Positions 16,210 to 26,946 of a stretch of 64,000 nucleotides of DNA are shown piece by piece. Both the position numbers and the translations under genes were made by a program. The stretch is from Klebsormidium nitens (lineage: Eukaryota > Streptophyta > Klebsormidiophyceae > Klebsormidiales > Klebsormidiaceae). Position 1 is the stretch's first letter. Each line of letters starts with the position of its first letter. The stretch is taken from assembly GCA_000708835.1 (NCBI GenBank), contig DF237071.1, forward strand, positions 62,001 to 126,000. Reading direction: 5' to 3'. The notes under the pieces are model-generated. The model worked only from the letters and a program-made list of their open reading frames with translations, had not been told where the DNA came from and searched no databases.

Positions 16210-19200
16210 CTAATGCTGAGCAAAATTGTCCCAGTACTTGATGGGCCCCAGTACAACGGCGGACGACGGCGCTCCTCCGACGTTGAACGTCCGCAGGACC
16301 TCGAGCGTGTCCTGGTGGTACTCCTCGACCGCTGCCTTCTTGGGGATCATCACGAACAGCTGCAAGTCCACCGAAAGGACCCGAATCAGTTGCTAGCGAC
16401 GTAAAACCTTGGAAGTTGCAAACAACCGCTCCTTGCGATTAAAAAAACTCAGAGATAGCTAGTGATTAAAGGCGTTTGATTTCTTAACATCGTCGTCCGA
16501 CCGACATCTTGTCTGTTTTCTCTACATCTTGTGTGTTTCTCTACGATGTGAAAAGCACTACTGCCGGCGTGTTTGTTTGTTGCAAGCACTGGGAAAAACA
16601 GTCATTCGAAAGAAAGCTGAGGATCTGCATGCAAAAAACCGGTTGAAGGCTCAGAGCTTGCACGACAAAACTCAAGCACTCGATTCGGTCTGAGTCAGCG
16701 GAGCTTACCCTCCCCAGCCCGACTTGCACCGCGGGCCAGACGTCATCAGAAGTATCGAACGCCGTCGAAAGATCGCCGCTCAGAACGCCGGTCACGCGAC
16801 GCATTTCGGCCCCCGTTCTGGGGTTCAGAGTGATCAGGGTCCCGTTCTCGCCCGCCGTTAGCACAGCCAGCAGATCGCCCGCCGGATCAAGAACTGCACG
16901 AGGAAACAAAGCGCATTGTCTTCAGTTCCAGCATCACCCGAGTTCGAGCCAATCTCGTTAGCTAGCGCGTGCGCAGTGGGAGAAAGCGGTTTGTCCGAAG
17001 CTGGTCCGAAACCGGTTTGAATGTAAAACACCGGTCCGAGCCTGGTCCGAACGCTTCGGAAACCGTTCAAGACCTGTCCGACGTCGCCATGAACCGCACA
17101 GCAGTTTGGAGCGCGTATGAACCAGGTTCGGACAAAGAGTATTCTGCAGATTGGTTTCTTGAAAAACTTCTCAGCTCTTACTGCTAGCTTCTCATGAAGG
17201 TATCAACCAGTTACAACGACCTCAGACACGTGCAAAACCTTGGATGAGCTCCGGAACGTCACATTGTGGATATAAAGTGTTGTTTTTCTAGGCACGTGTC
17301 TCCGCTTAGGACACGTAGAAGCGCGCTACGTTCAGCTAAGGACGCGCCAGACTCGGGACGGAATGTGTCGCCGGGACTGAATCGAGACGCGAAGGAAGTC
17401 CTTTAACGTTTTCTTTTGCTTTTGAGTCCAAAAGCTATGAATCCTTTCATGCATGCAGACGTCCCCGTGCAACGTTAGCGCGCTTGCGTGGAAAGGGGAG
17501 AGGCCGTTCATCTCTACAGTGGCTGACGTTGAATGCTGATATTGTCCACCTGCGTTGATGACTTCCCCCTCGGTCGTTGCATTGACCACAAGTCGAGCCT
17601 CCCCAGCCGCTGGATCAAAGAAGTGGATCCCGATCGAGAGGTAGTCAGGAGGCGCGCCGTAAGAGACCCCAAAGAAGGTCGAGAACTTGCCGCTACCAAT
17701 GACCTCGTAAGCGCGGACGTTCAGAGGCAAGGGGATGCTCTTGTGGGTGAAGTTGTCCGGGGCTGCATTCAAAAGGAGGCAGCCATCAGCTTTTGAATGT
17801 GGAACGTCGTCTGCAATATCTACACGGAACGGCCTGTGTGTTGCGTATCGTGTCACTTTTGATAATTGTATGGAGCTCACAGGCAATGGAGGAAAATCAT
17901 AGAACTGCCAAGGTGATGAGCGGTATATCTGGTAAGGATTAAGCTTTCGATTGAAGAGATCCTCTAACAAAGCATCAATCACTCTGCACCCGTAAGTACT
18001 ACCCGTATCCCGGCCAAACTTAACCCCCGGCGTCCCACTCGATTCTCATTGGGCTTTGTCACTAAAGCGATCTAAATGGATATTCTCGGGTGATGATAAT
18101 TTGGAACGAACTCCAACTGCAATTCCAAGACAAGGCGCGAGCGTGTTAAGTACCTGTGTATGATATCACGAGTACCGAGCCGTTGCAGGCGAAAAGAGCA
18201 TCTTTGCCGTTGGTCGCAGTTCCATGAAGTTCGGGGCAAGCAGTTCTGGAGCGGTTGTACACAACGGTCCCGTCCGTGTTGTATACCTGCATATGAGCGG
18301 ATTGTCAATCAGCCTGGTTTTGCAGTGCTAGAATTTGATTCGATAGAAGCACTACAAAGCTTTCCTCCACTTTAAAATGAGCAGACTTTGCCAAGCAAGT
18401 CCTAAAAGCATGTGCGTTGTCAATTTCTAGTCTTCAATCGACTGGGCGTTTTTCAATAGTCTTCAATCGACTGGGAGTTTTCAATCTGAATCGCAACTTC
18501 CAAGAAGCTGCCAGTTTACTCGTCAACCGACCACATAAGGAGGTCTTTCATTCAGCAGCTGGATGACTCTCATTTGAATTCCCACCGAAAAAGACAGGTT
18601 GCTAAACTGATTTTGGAGCGGGGGAAAAGATGACTTATGCACTTATTCTTCCACTCGAACTGACAAGTTGCTGGGACCATTTAGAAGCGGGAGCGCAGCT
18701 GTAATCCAGCGAGGGAAAATTTGAGACTCACCTGAACGCCTTGAGCCAAGGCGACTTCCTCGTCGTTAATGGCAGACTGGTTAACGTAACCAATGGCGAA
18801 AAAGTCTTCTGACAGGGGCGCAACGAACCCGTGCTGTCGGTCGCTTTTGATGAACGTGGGCGAGTAGGAGGCGTTGCCAAGCTGCCTCTCGTCAATGATG
18901 CAAGCTCGCCCCTCTGGAAACGTGCACAGAGAAAGGCCGTCTGTCAGGGCTTTTAGAATAGGGAGAATGCTTGAAGTGCTGGGGTCCCAAATGGAAAAGG
19001 TAGACAGCTGTTAAGACGAGAACAAGGAGACGTGAACAGAGACGGCAGGCTGTCAGGACGCAGAAAAGGGTGACTGCCTGAGGTGATGCGGCTCCAAATG
19101 AAAAAGGTAGAAAGCTTTTAAGTAAGCACTTCCAAAGAGATAAAGGAAAGGTGCACAGAGAAAGGCCGTCTGCCAGAAATCGTAGAATAGGAAGTTCGCC

Positions 19201-21299
19201 TGAATTGATCCGGCTCCAAACGGAAAGGTGAAACAACTGTAGAGAGACTTCCAAAGGAACAAGGAAACTTGCACAAAGAAAGGCCGTCTGTCAGGACGTA
19301 GGAAAGGGGGATCAACCAAAGTGAAGCGGCTCCGAACAAACCAGTGAAACAGTTGTTCAGAGACTTCCAAAGAAATAATAATACGGGCACAGAGAAAGGC
19401 CGTCTGTCAGGATTTGTGGGAAAGGGCGATCGCCTGAATTGATGCGGCTCCAAAAACAAACGTTGAAACGGCTCTAAAGGGACTTCGAAGAGAACAAGGA
19501 AACGGGGCACAGAGCAAGGCCGTCTGTCAGGACTTGTGGGAGAGGGCGACTGCCTGAATTCATGCCGCTCCAAACAAGAACGTTAAAACAAGTACTGAGG
19601 GAATTCCAAAGAGAACAAGGAACGTGCACAGAGAAAGGCCGTCTGTCAGGATTTGTAGAACGTTTTTAGGTTTGTCGCTTCAAACGGGAAAGTGACACAG
19701 CTGTTATGACACTTCCAAAGAGAACAAGGAACGAAACAACACCGCCGTTCTTTGAGCTGCGGTACACTGCAGGAAGTAGTCGCTCCTAACCAAACCTGAT
19801 TAAGGAGGCACTCAAATTGAGCAGTGTATCAGTCTGTTGTGTTCGAAGGGTCATTGACCCGTTGCTTAACCCGGCTCAGTTAGGTGTTGGTTTGCATTGC
19901 GACTGCTGAGCTAGGCTGCAAGACACGGTGAGCTTGTTTCTCACCTTCGTCAAAAAAGATTGCTGTGATAGGCCCAAGCGTGGCAAAGTTGCTTGGTGAC
20001 GTCACATCGAGGGCGAAGTCACTCAGACCCGGTGTCGCAGTCTGCTCGATGGACCATGCCCCTTGGTCAAAGCCTGACAAAAGGGAGCTGACGTCAGGTC
20101 TGTCAGGCCACGTCAGCTGATCAAGGTGATGCGCGTTCGAAAGACACAAGCGCAGCGGATCTTCATCCAAGATAACGAGAGACAGTGCGAAACAATGGCT
20201 ACTAAAGATGCGGGTAGTCGTCAGAAAGTTGCACCAGGGGTCCTATGTACTCAGCAATGCGGAAGGTTACTAACCTATCTCGTAGTTGCTGTCGTAGACT
20301 GACGTCAGGTTTCCGTCATACTGCAGGAAGATGGCGTAGCGACCGCTACTGGTGGTAAAGCCAGAAGCGTACGAGTCTGCCAGCTGGAGTGTGTCGTTGA
20401 CTGATCCACTCGCCAGGTCGAGGACTGTCACCTGCAATCAGAATTTTGGTGATGCTGTTTAAAGAGTAGATGAACTTCAGAGCAGAGCGTTGAGCTGAAA
20501 CTTGGCCGGAGGTTCTGCGCGCGCTGCTCGCGGGCACGGACCGCATCGTCCAGGAGATTGATAGCGTGGAGTACGGCCTGACGGACATTCAGAAGTACTA
20601 CGCCAGCACGGGGGCTATGAAGGCCGCCGCCGAGACGCTGCGCGACGGCAAGAAGGTGCGGCCGGCCGGACAGTGATATGGTTAGAATACGCATTGAGTC
20701 AGTTCGAGCCAGCGGCTACTGCCATGGGCAGTGCAAAATTTTGCCTTGATTATGCATTGTTGGATGAGATTTCCAGCTAGTGTTTATGTGTAGCAGGAGT
20801 CTACATGCATGAGAACTGTGAGTTTTACGTGAGGACAGTGTTCCCGGGTTGCAATCCAGGTTGAGGCAGGATTCAAACAAAGCGCAACACCTCTACAGGT
20901 TCAAATTTGAAAAACTAGTTTCACTTTCACGGCGTCGGAGTGTTTCCAAAAACCGCTGATTGAGTCAAATTGCTGAGATTTGACATTTAGCTGAACTAAT
21001 AATATTGCTGAAAGGAAAGTCAAAATCCCGCAACATCACTCATCGTCTTGTGCTTGCGGGCAAGGTCTTTAATGAGACCCATACAAGCCGTCAGGTCTGC
21101 AGCTTACCTGGCCCTGTGTTTCGCCATCAATGACAAGCAGGTAGCCCTGAATGCCTTCAGACGCAGGTCCGCCCAGGGCAAGGCTCGAGTTTGTCGCCTG
21201 CTGAAGAAGGACCCTAGCAACAGTGTTTCGCGGCAAGTAGGTCACAAAGATAAGGCAGACAAGTGCGGGAAGTGCGCGGAGCGCTATCTTCGAAGCCAT
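16210..21299 (-). CDS. Predicted secreted or ER-luminal beta-propeller-like protein, family unknown
   Basis: Eight exons join in frame to 490 aa: 21108-21299, 20271-20431, 19945-20201, 18732-18913, 18154-18286, 17550-17762, 16709-16893 and 16210-16359. The N terminus is a clear signal peptide (MASKIALRALPALVCLIFV). The rest is built of short strand-turn segments, for example YLLVIDGETQGQ, VTVLDLASGSVND, VYNTDGTVVYN and LITLNPRTGAEMRRVTG, resembling WD/PQQ-type propeller blades. Several Asn-x-Ser/Thr sites (NATTEG, NGSVLV, NLTSVY) fit passage through the ER. I see no transmembrane segment after the signal and no catalytic motif. The exon junction at 20271/20201 needs a GTAACC donor to keep frame; a nearby GTTAGT donor would break it. 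I considered EMC1 but its landmarks are absent. Intron 3 holds a 118-bp tandem array and intron 1 an antisense fragment. Confidence 0.75.
18914..19765 (-). repeat. About 118-bp tandem array, seven copies, in the beta-propeller gene intron
   Basis: The unit, marked by GGCCGTCTGTCAGG on the plus strand, recurs at about 18932, 19041, 19161, 19279, 19395, 19515 and 19634, with a partial eighth near 19720. Steps are 109, 120, 118, 116, 120 and 119 bp. The array abuts the acceptor of exon 18732-18913. In the transcribed direction each unit carries the pyrimidine tract CCTTTCTCTGTGCACG that precedes the real TTTCCAG acceptor, but the AG itself is not kept. Long minus-strand reading frames here are just the repeat read through. 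Confidence 0.93.
20494..20676 (+). pseudogene. Chelatase H/CobN-like gene fragment, antisense in an intron
   Basis: A GC-rich plus-strand frame of 60 codons ends at TGA 20674 and has no start; a TGA lies just upstream at 20491. Its composition is unlike the surrounding AT-rich intron. The segment DSVEYGLTDIQKYYASTGAM followed by KAAAE resembles, from memory, a conserved stretch in large chelatase subunits of the CobN/ChlH family, which continue well past this point. If so, this is a truncated insert, not a whole gene. It sits in intron 1 of the opposite-strand propeller gene. The family call is tentative; the coding-like character is clearer than the identity. Confidence 0.4.
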
Positions 21300-22415
21300 G
21301 GGCACTGCTCTTGCAAAACCCTTACTAGCTCTCCGCCGGAAAGTTTTGGGAGTTGAACCACGAGGGGTTGCAAAGAGATTCCTGGACTTCAAGAATCTGC
21401 TACAAGAATGAGCGGCGCCGGCCGTGCTATATGAAGCCGGGATATGTGCTGTAAGAAATCATACAGAAGACTGGCCCCAAGTTGTCTAAATAGCTTCTTA
21501 TGGACGGCTTCGGAATATTTTAGATTACTCAAAGGCAAACCTGCATAATTACCTTATCAGGAGTCTACCAACTCAAGCAGCGTTTGAGCGTTCGTGGGTC
21601 CGAGGGAAGAGCGGCCGCTGTTACCACGTTCTGAGCGACAAGTGAGTCAGTAATTCGGTTTGTCTGAGTACTCTCGGGTTTGAGTCGAGCCAGGTTTAGA
21701 TACAATCCTGGAACCGGGAGGACGCACCAAACAAAAGTCTTTGTAGATACAAACCTGCTCCGCTCCCATACCACCCTAGCTAACCCCAAAATCCAACCCC
21801 ATCCGCCGACCTCTGGCGTACATCCTCAACCTGGCCGTATCTCAACCGAAGCCTTCGTACTACCGTACTTGCTTCTGCGTCCTTTCACTGCCGCCCTGTG
21901 ATGTCGACACGACCAGTTGCGGGGAATTGACGCTTCTTGATGGAGCGAAGCTGGTGTGGGATCAGGATTCTGGATGTTGTCGACCGTGTGTCCGGCATGC
22001 GACAATCATGTGCACCGGCGCAAGGCGCGACGGTATGATGGTTTGACAAACGCTCCGCACTCGCAGTGAAATGCATTCATGAGTATCATATCGCCTCGTC
22101 TGCGACGCACGCTCACACCATCATATCGCCGCAACTGCAGTGCCGTGAGGATCTACCGTTGCTACGCAAGAAATGTTGTCAGATACGTAGTCCGTACGTC
22201 AGCCGGAAGGCGGGTGGCAATTCGGCACCCACCGTCGAATTACCACACGTGTCCACACGATGTCCGCCGGCCTGCCGGCGGCAGCCGCATTGCCGCGGCA
22301 GGCGTACGGATCGGTAAGTTCTAACTTCACACACCGTTCTTCACGTGCTGACGTATCCGTCGCCGATTCGTCGGTTCAGTCTCGGCGGGTCGGCGAATGT
22401 ACGGTCCGGCTGGGC
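21300..22415. other. Upstream flank of the propeller gene, no gene seen
   Basis: This interval contains the promoter of the minus-strand gene and then sequence with only short, overlapping frames. No protein, RNA gene or clear repeat could be supported. Confidence 0.4.
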
Positions 22416-22750
22416 NNNNNNNNNNNNNNNNNNNNNNNNNNNNNNNNNNNNNNNNNNNNNNNNNNNNNNNNNNNNNNNNNNNNNNNNNNNNNNNNNNNNN
22501 NNNNNNNNNNNNNNNNNNNNNNNNNNNNNNNNNNNNNNNNNNNNNNNNNNNNNNNNNNNNNNNNNNNNNNNNNNNNNNNNNNNNNNNNNNNNNNNNNNNN
22601 NNNNNNNNNNNNNNNNNNNNNNNNNNNNNNNNNNNNNNNNNNNNNNNNNNNNNNNNNNNNNNNNNNNNNNNNNNNNNNNNNNNNNNNNNNNNNNNNNNNN
22701 NNNNNNNNNNNNNNNNNNNNNNNNNNNNNNNNNNNNNNNNNNNNNNNNNN
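22416..22750. other. Assembly gap of 335 N
   Basis: All bases are N. Frames reported across it are artefacts. The flanks are GC-rich and contain short inverted motifs, which may explain the break in the assembly. Confidence 0.99.
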
Positions 22751-24581
22751 ATGAGCGTGGTGTCCTCAGATTGTTCATCCTTTGCCCGGCCGATGCGGGC
22801 GTCTTCTTTCCTCGGGGACTCTCGAGTCTCATATTACTCCCCCGCGGCGGCCGCCGACCGGACACGGTCCTCGAACTTCGGAACTGTTCGGCGGCCGCGC
22901 CACGTCGTCTCGTGCGTCTCGCGGCCGGGCGCCCGTCGATCCTCATGTCGCTGGCCCACCAAAGCCCTGTCGGAGCCTCAGCTTCTTGCAAGCACGTATC
23001 TTCCCATCATATATAGCTGCATAGCGCATCTAAGAGCTTACGGCAGGCACTAATGATCGTCCGTAAGCACTTAGTAGGCTGCAGCCGGCCGGGCGCTGTC
23101 ATGGTCCGTGTCGCCTGGCAAGAAGGGCCCAGGACGTACGCACGACTGCTAGTCGTTTTGCAGCTTGGCGTAACTTCACTTCAAAGACTCTTGATCAGCC
23201 CGTTCGGTTTCCTCTACTTTTGCACTGTACTTCACGATTTAGATTGATCGCGAGTTGAGGGGCTGGTTGAGTCGTGGCCGGGTTACGATTTGGACGCAGC
23301 GTCGGGCAGGTTTGCATATTGGCCAGATGCCGGCGCCGGCGCAAACCTTTAAGGCTGAAAAGTTGGCGCCTTCCTCGACGCCCGTGTCCTATCCGCGAGT
23401 CAAATCTCATGTAAGATGATGGGGTATTAAAGAAGCCAGATCAGTTTCTCGTCCTGCCAGTAATCATGCGAAGATTCGTGGACGTGGGGTTGTGAAGAAA
23501 TTTGTGTGATGCTCGTAATCAGCCGGTCGAGAGCAAGAGGCGGGCATGAGTCCTGCAATCAGTACCTGATTCGACGCCTAAATGAGGGACTCGAAACAGA
23601 TTCGTTCGTAGGCGAGTAGAACCTCCAAATGTATCTGCGGATCACGTATGCACGCCCCCTGATTCGGATGAATCTCTTCCGGTCGTGTTGACCGTACAGA
23701 CCAAACGTTCGTAGCTCTGACACTACTAGAGGCTCAAGACGGGCTCTAAAGGAACCCTGATTAGCCGGTAACCTTTGAAGATAATGAACACGCGGCAACA
23801 TGCTGGGACTCTGGTACAAACATCAGCGGATGCAGACTTAGCAGCTTGGGGCTCAAGATGCAGCACTTGCCCTTTTCAAGGACCTTTCGAGCCCTGTTAG
23901 AACCTACGACCAACCATAATAGATCATTGGATCATTTCCACAAATTACCGAATTTATACCATGAAAATGGAGAGCAGAACCTCTCTGACACAACATGCTA
24001 AATGGGTATACTTTCCTTTTTCGATTAAAAAAATTGCAGAATGTGTGAGCCACGGCCGGCTTCTTATGCTTGAAAGTTAGCAGCTACCTTGGAGCGAGCT
24101 GTTTATGAACCTTCACTGGCAGAAAGACGATTCCGCAAAATGGGTAAACGGGCTTCTCAAACGGCCTTGAATGAGCCGGCCATATATGTAGCCTGATCAT
24201 CACACCATGCAAGGGACGTGGAGGCAAACAAAAAAGCCTTGGTCGCAAATGATTACGTCTCCGCCTCAGCTACAAGACGGGCATGTAGCCATTCGTGGGA
24301 GAGTCCCAAACCAGCTTTCTGATATATACTGATACTTGTGACCGAGTACGTCCGAGTCTGTGGATGAGTAGTCGTACGGTCGCGTGAAATTAGCCCGCGA
24401 TAGCTAGTGACCGTGATCAGTAACCATAATTCAAATATAGGAGAGCCTTGCATCAGCTCAGAGCTTCAGAGAGTTTCGACGCCATCAAAGTGGCCGCGCT
24501 TCCGATAAATGAGCACCACACTGGGTCTACATGAAGTTCTTGGACCTGTCCTTGCTCTAAGTAACTACCTAACGTTCTGAG
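22751..24581. other. Gene-poor region after the gap
   Basis: The first 250 bases are GC-rich and open in several frames, but the predicted peptides are low-complexity Arg/Pro/Ser-rich and resemble no family I know. The remainder, up to the 3' end of the membrane protein gene, shows nothing I can name. Confidence 0.4.
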
Positions 24582-26946
24582 TCAAGTCTTCTTCCTCGAC
24601 ACAAGCCTCTGGGCGTCCTTTGCGAAATCTAATGTCACGGAACCCACCAGAAGGACGCAGCCAAATACTGCACAAAAAAGTAAGATTGATGTCAGTGCTC
24701 CAGCAAACAATCGTACATCAATTCGTAGTTCACTGAAGACCTGTTGTTCACATCAAATAAGAAGGACTTTTCCTATAGAGATTCAGGCACGTCCTCAGGC
24801 ATCACACGTTGCCAATCTCGTTTCACACTTTTCAGAGGAAAACCCTCCGCGTAGACTGCACCTGGGTCGTTCCTTCCCCTACCCTCACGTGAAATAGTGG
24901 AAAATCTGGCCCATAACCCTCGCAGAGCAAAGTTGCTGACGCTCTCGAAGCCCCTTTGAAATCAAAAGGATAGTTCATGCTGAAATTCACTGTAAGACTG
25001 ATCTTGCACTCAACACAAGAGCTTACGGTCCTGCAACAGAAAGCTCAAATGCCTGTTACAGTTTCAGAATGTGAAAGACTGTGCATATATCAAGGTTCTC
25101 GACGCGTCATCATCATCAGCATTGAGCAACATTTATGCATAATCAAGGGAAATCAGCCTTGTGGGCCAGATTCACTCACGAGAAACCCAGAAGATGGCAA
25201 ACGACATAGCGATGCCCCAGTCTTCGTCCAAGCGGGACAGCCAATTTCCTAGGGATGCGTGTGGCGCGCTTGTGTAGCAGTCAATGCACGTCGCTTCGAT
25301 ATCGTCTGCGGAGTATTCCTTCCCCGCGCAAGGGCCCTCCCCGTCGTCAAAGTACCCAATTGTGATGTTGAACTTCCTGAAAGAGCAGCTCAACGCCTCT
25401 GGTTAGAGCAATTTCGCAAATGACTTTCAACGATATAAACACCGCGCGCAGCGTAAGGAAGCGCCTGGAAAGACGTATTCTTGCAAAAAATCTTCTGACG
25501 CAAATCTTCAAAGCCTAAAATGCAGAAGCGTAGAGCAAGGACCAGCGAGATCTCATCGTAGCTGTAGTCCACTTGGCCTGGCCCCTACGAACAATGGGGA
25601 ATGCGGACGGTTGACAGATCAGAGCAGCATAAATTCTGCCAGTTTAAATCGAGAGTTTGTAGGACCGGTGGACCGCAAAGTCACTGTATCCCTCAGGAAG
25701 ACACGAACACATCTAGGCTGCCTGGGAGGTTATCAAATCAACATGTCAGCACTTTACTTCTCTGATTTTCTCTTTTTTGAATTTGACTTGACAGCTGTAC
25801 AACGGAGACTGTAGCAACTGCCTGCCATGTTAACAGGCTCTAAAGGACAGTGATGAGATCACAGGGTGTCTCCTCTCAGCAGGCTCTTGGCAGCGTCAAC
25901 TTACTTGCATACTTTGAACGCTGACGCCATGGGGTAGTAGGTACGGTCTTCGAACGCAGAGAACCAGGCAGCATACGTCTCGTCACAGAAGCAGTTGCGA
26001 GAGGGCATGGGTGACTCCGGGCCGTAGAAGTGGGCCAGACCCTGGCAGCAGTCTTCATCTGGAGCAGGATCATGACGAGAACAGGTCAGAAGCTCAGTAA
26101 TACACTCGGGAAAACTGATCGTCTATTCCTTCAAAAGTGGTAGAAGTCGGTCTGGCAGAATTATTTTGGTAAGGCTACAAGCAGGTTGCGTCGCGTCAAC
26201 ATGGAATCCCAACAATGAGCAGATTCAGAGCTGAGATGTCCCTTCTGTCAAGAAACCTCTACCATGAAAGGGGGTCAACTTGGAGCTAGCAGCCGGATAA
26301 TCCTGCTGCTACTAGTGCATTCACTGGGCTCCAGCTCGGAGCTGCAAACTTGGCCACCTTAGTCCCTATTTGACCAGAAGAGCACAATTTTTACGAATAC
26401 CAGCTCTCTCGTGGCTGCTTCAAGAGTGTGCAATCAGGAAATCTGATTGCTCAATCCGTTTGAATATCGAAAGTATTCTGTACGGTCCGAAGCACATACA
26501 CAAGTTCAGCTTTCAACAGAATAAATGTCTGCTGCCATATGCCCCCCTCCTCATACTGCATCTGCACAGCCGGCGCATAAGTGGTCAAAATAGCTCAAAA
26601 TAACCTGGAATATCTCGGCTTGGCTGTAATCTGGAAGAGATGAGCGGAAAATTGGGCTGGTCTGAAATCAAGAATGTCCAATTTGTGTCTCACCTGGGTC
26701 TTCATAATGGAAGAACTTCCGGCTGCAGCTGCGATAATGGTACGTCAAGCTGTGGAACACCTCTTTCGTGCATGCATCTGCCACGTTGACAGGGGTCTGT
26801 AGAGCTACGGTTGCATTTGCGGCGGCCGGTGCGGCAGCACTGATTTGTGCGGCAGCCAAGCTTGGTAGAATTAGTGCAACAAACACGTATAAGGCTGCCG
26901 ACAGCGCGAAAAGAGAGACGCCCCTGGTTGGGCGTGAGCTAGCCAT
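24582..26946 (-). CDS. Small cysteine-rich single-pass membrane protein, unknown function
   Basis: Four exons (26694-26946, 25905-26058, 25180-25376, 24582-24667) join in frame to 229 aa. The start ATG at 26946 opens an N-terminal signal peptide (VSLFALSAALYVFVALILP, then SLAAAQ) and an Ala-rich linker. The extracytoplasmic part is rich in Cys: ADACTKEVF, RSCSRKFF, DEDCCQGLAHFYG, SRNCFCDETYAAWF, FKVCKKFN, GPCAGKEY and ATCIDCYTS. Near the C terminus a hydrophobic stretch (IAMSFAIFWVSRLFGCVLLV) spans the last exon junction and is followed by a basic tail ending SRKKT. This suggests a type I topology at the plasma membrane or endomembranes. The Cys pattern does not match a family I recognise. 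It is head-to-head with the ferric reductase gene. Confidence 0.72.

Noticed and set aside
18892-19573. Three overlapping minus-strand frames with internally repeated peptides
   Set aside because: They are the 118-bp intronic array read through, inside an intron of a well-supported gene.
18914-19765. Regular repeats resembling a CRISPR array
   Set aside because: Repeats are long and spacers are themselves repeated; the setting is an intron of a eukaryotic gene.
16210-21299. Possible EMC1 (ER membrane complex subunit 1)
   Set aside because: Signal peptide and propeller-like blades fit, but the length (490 aa) is too short, and the C-terminal domain and membrane segment expected of EMC1 are absent.
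22260-23053. Long reading frames on both strands spanning the N gap
   Set aside because: Most of each frame is N, and the remaining Arg/Pro/Ser-rich sequence matches no known protein.
25390-25572. 60-aa minus-strand frame between exons of the membrane protein gene as an extra exon
   Set aside because: The flanking exons already join in frame without it, and its own splice sites do not give a consistent phase.
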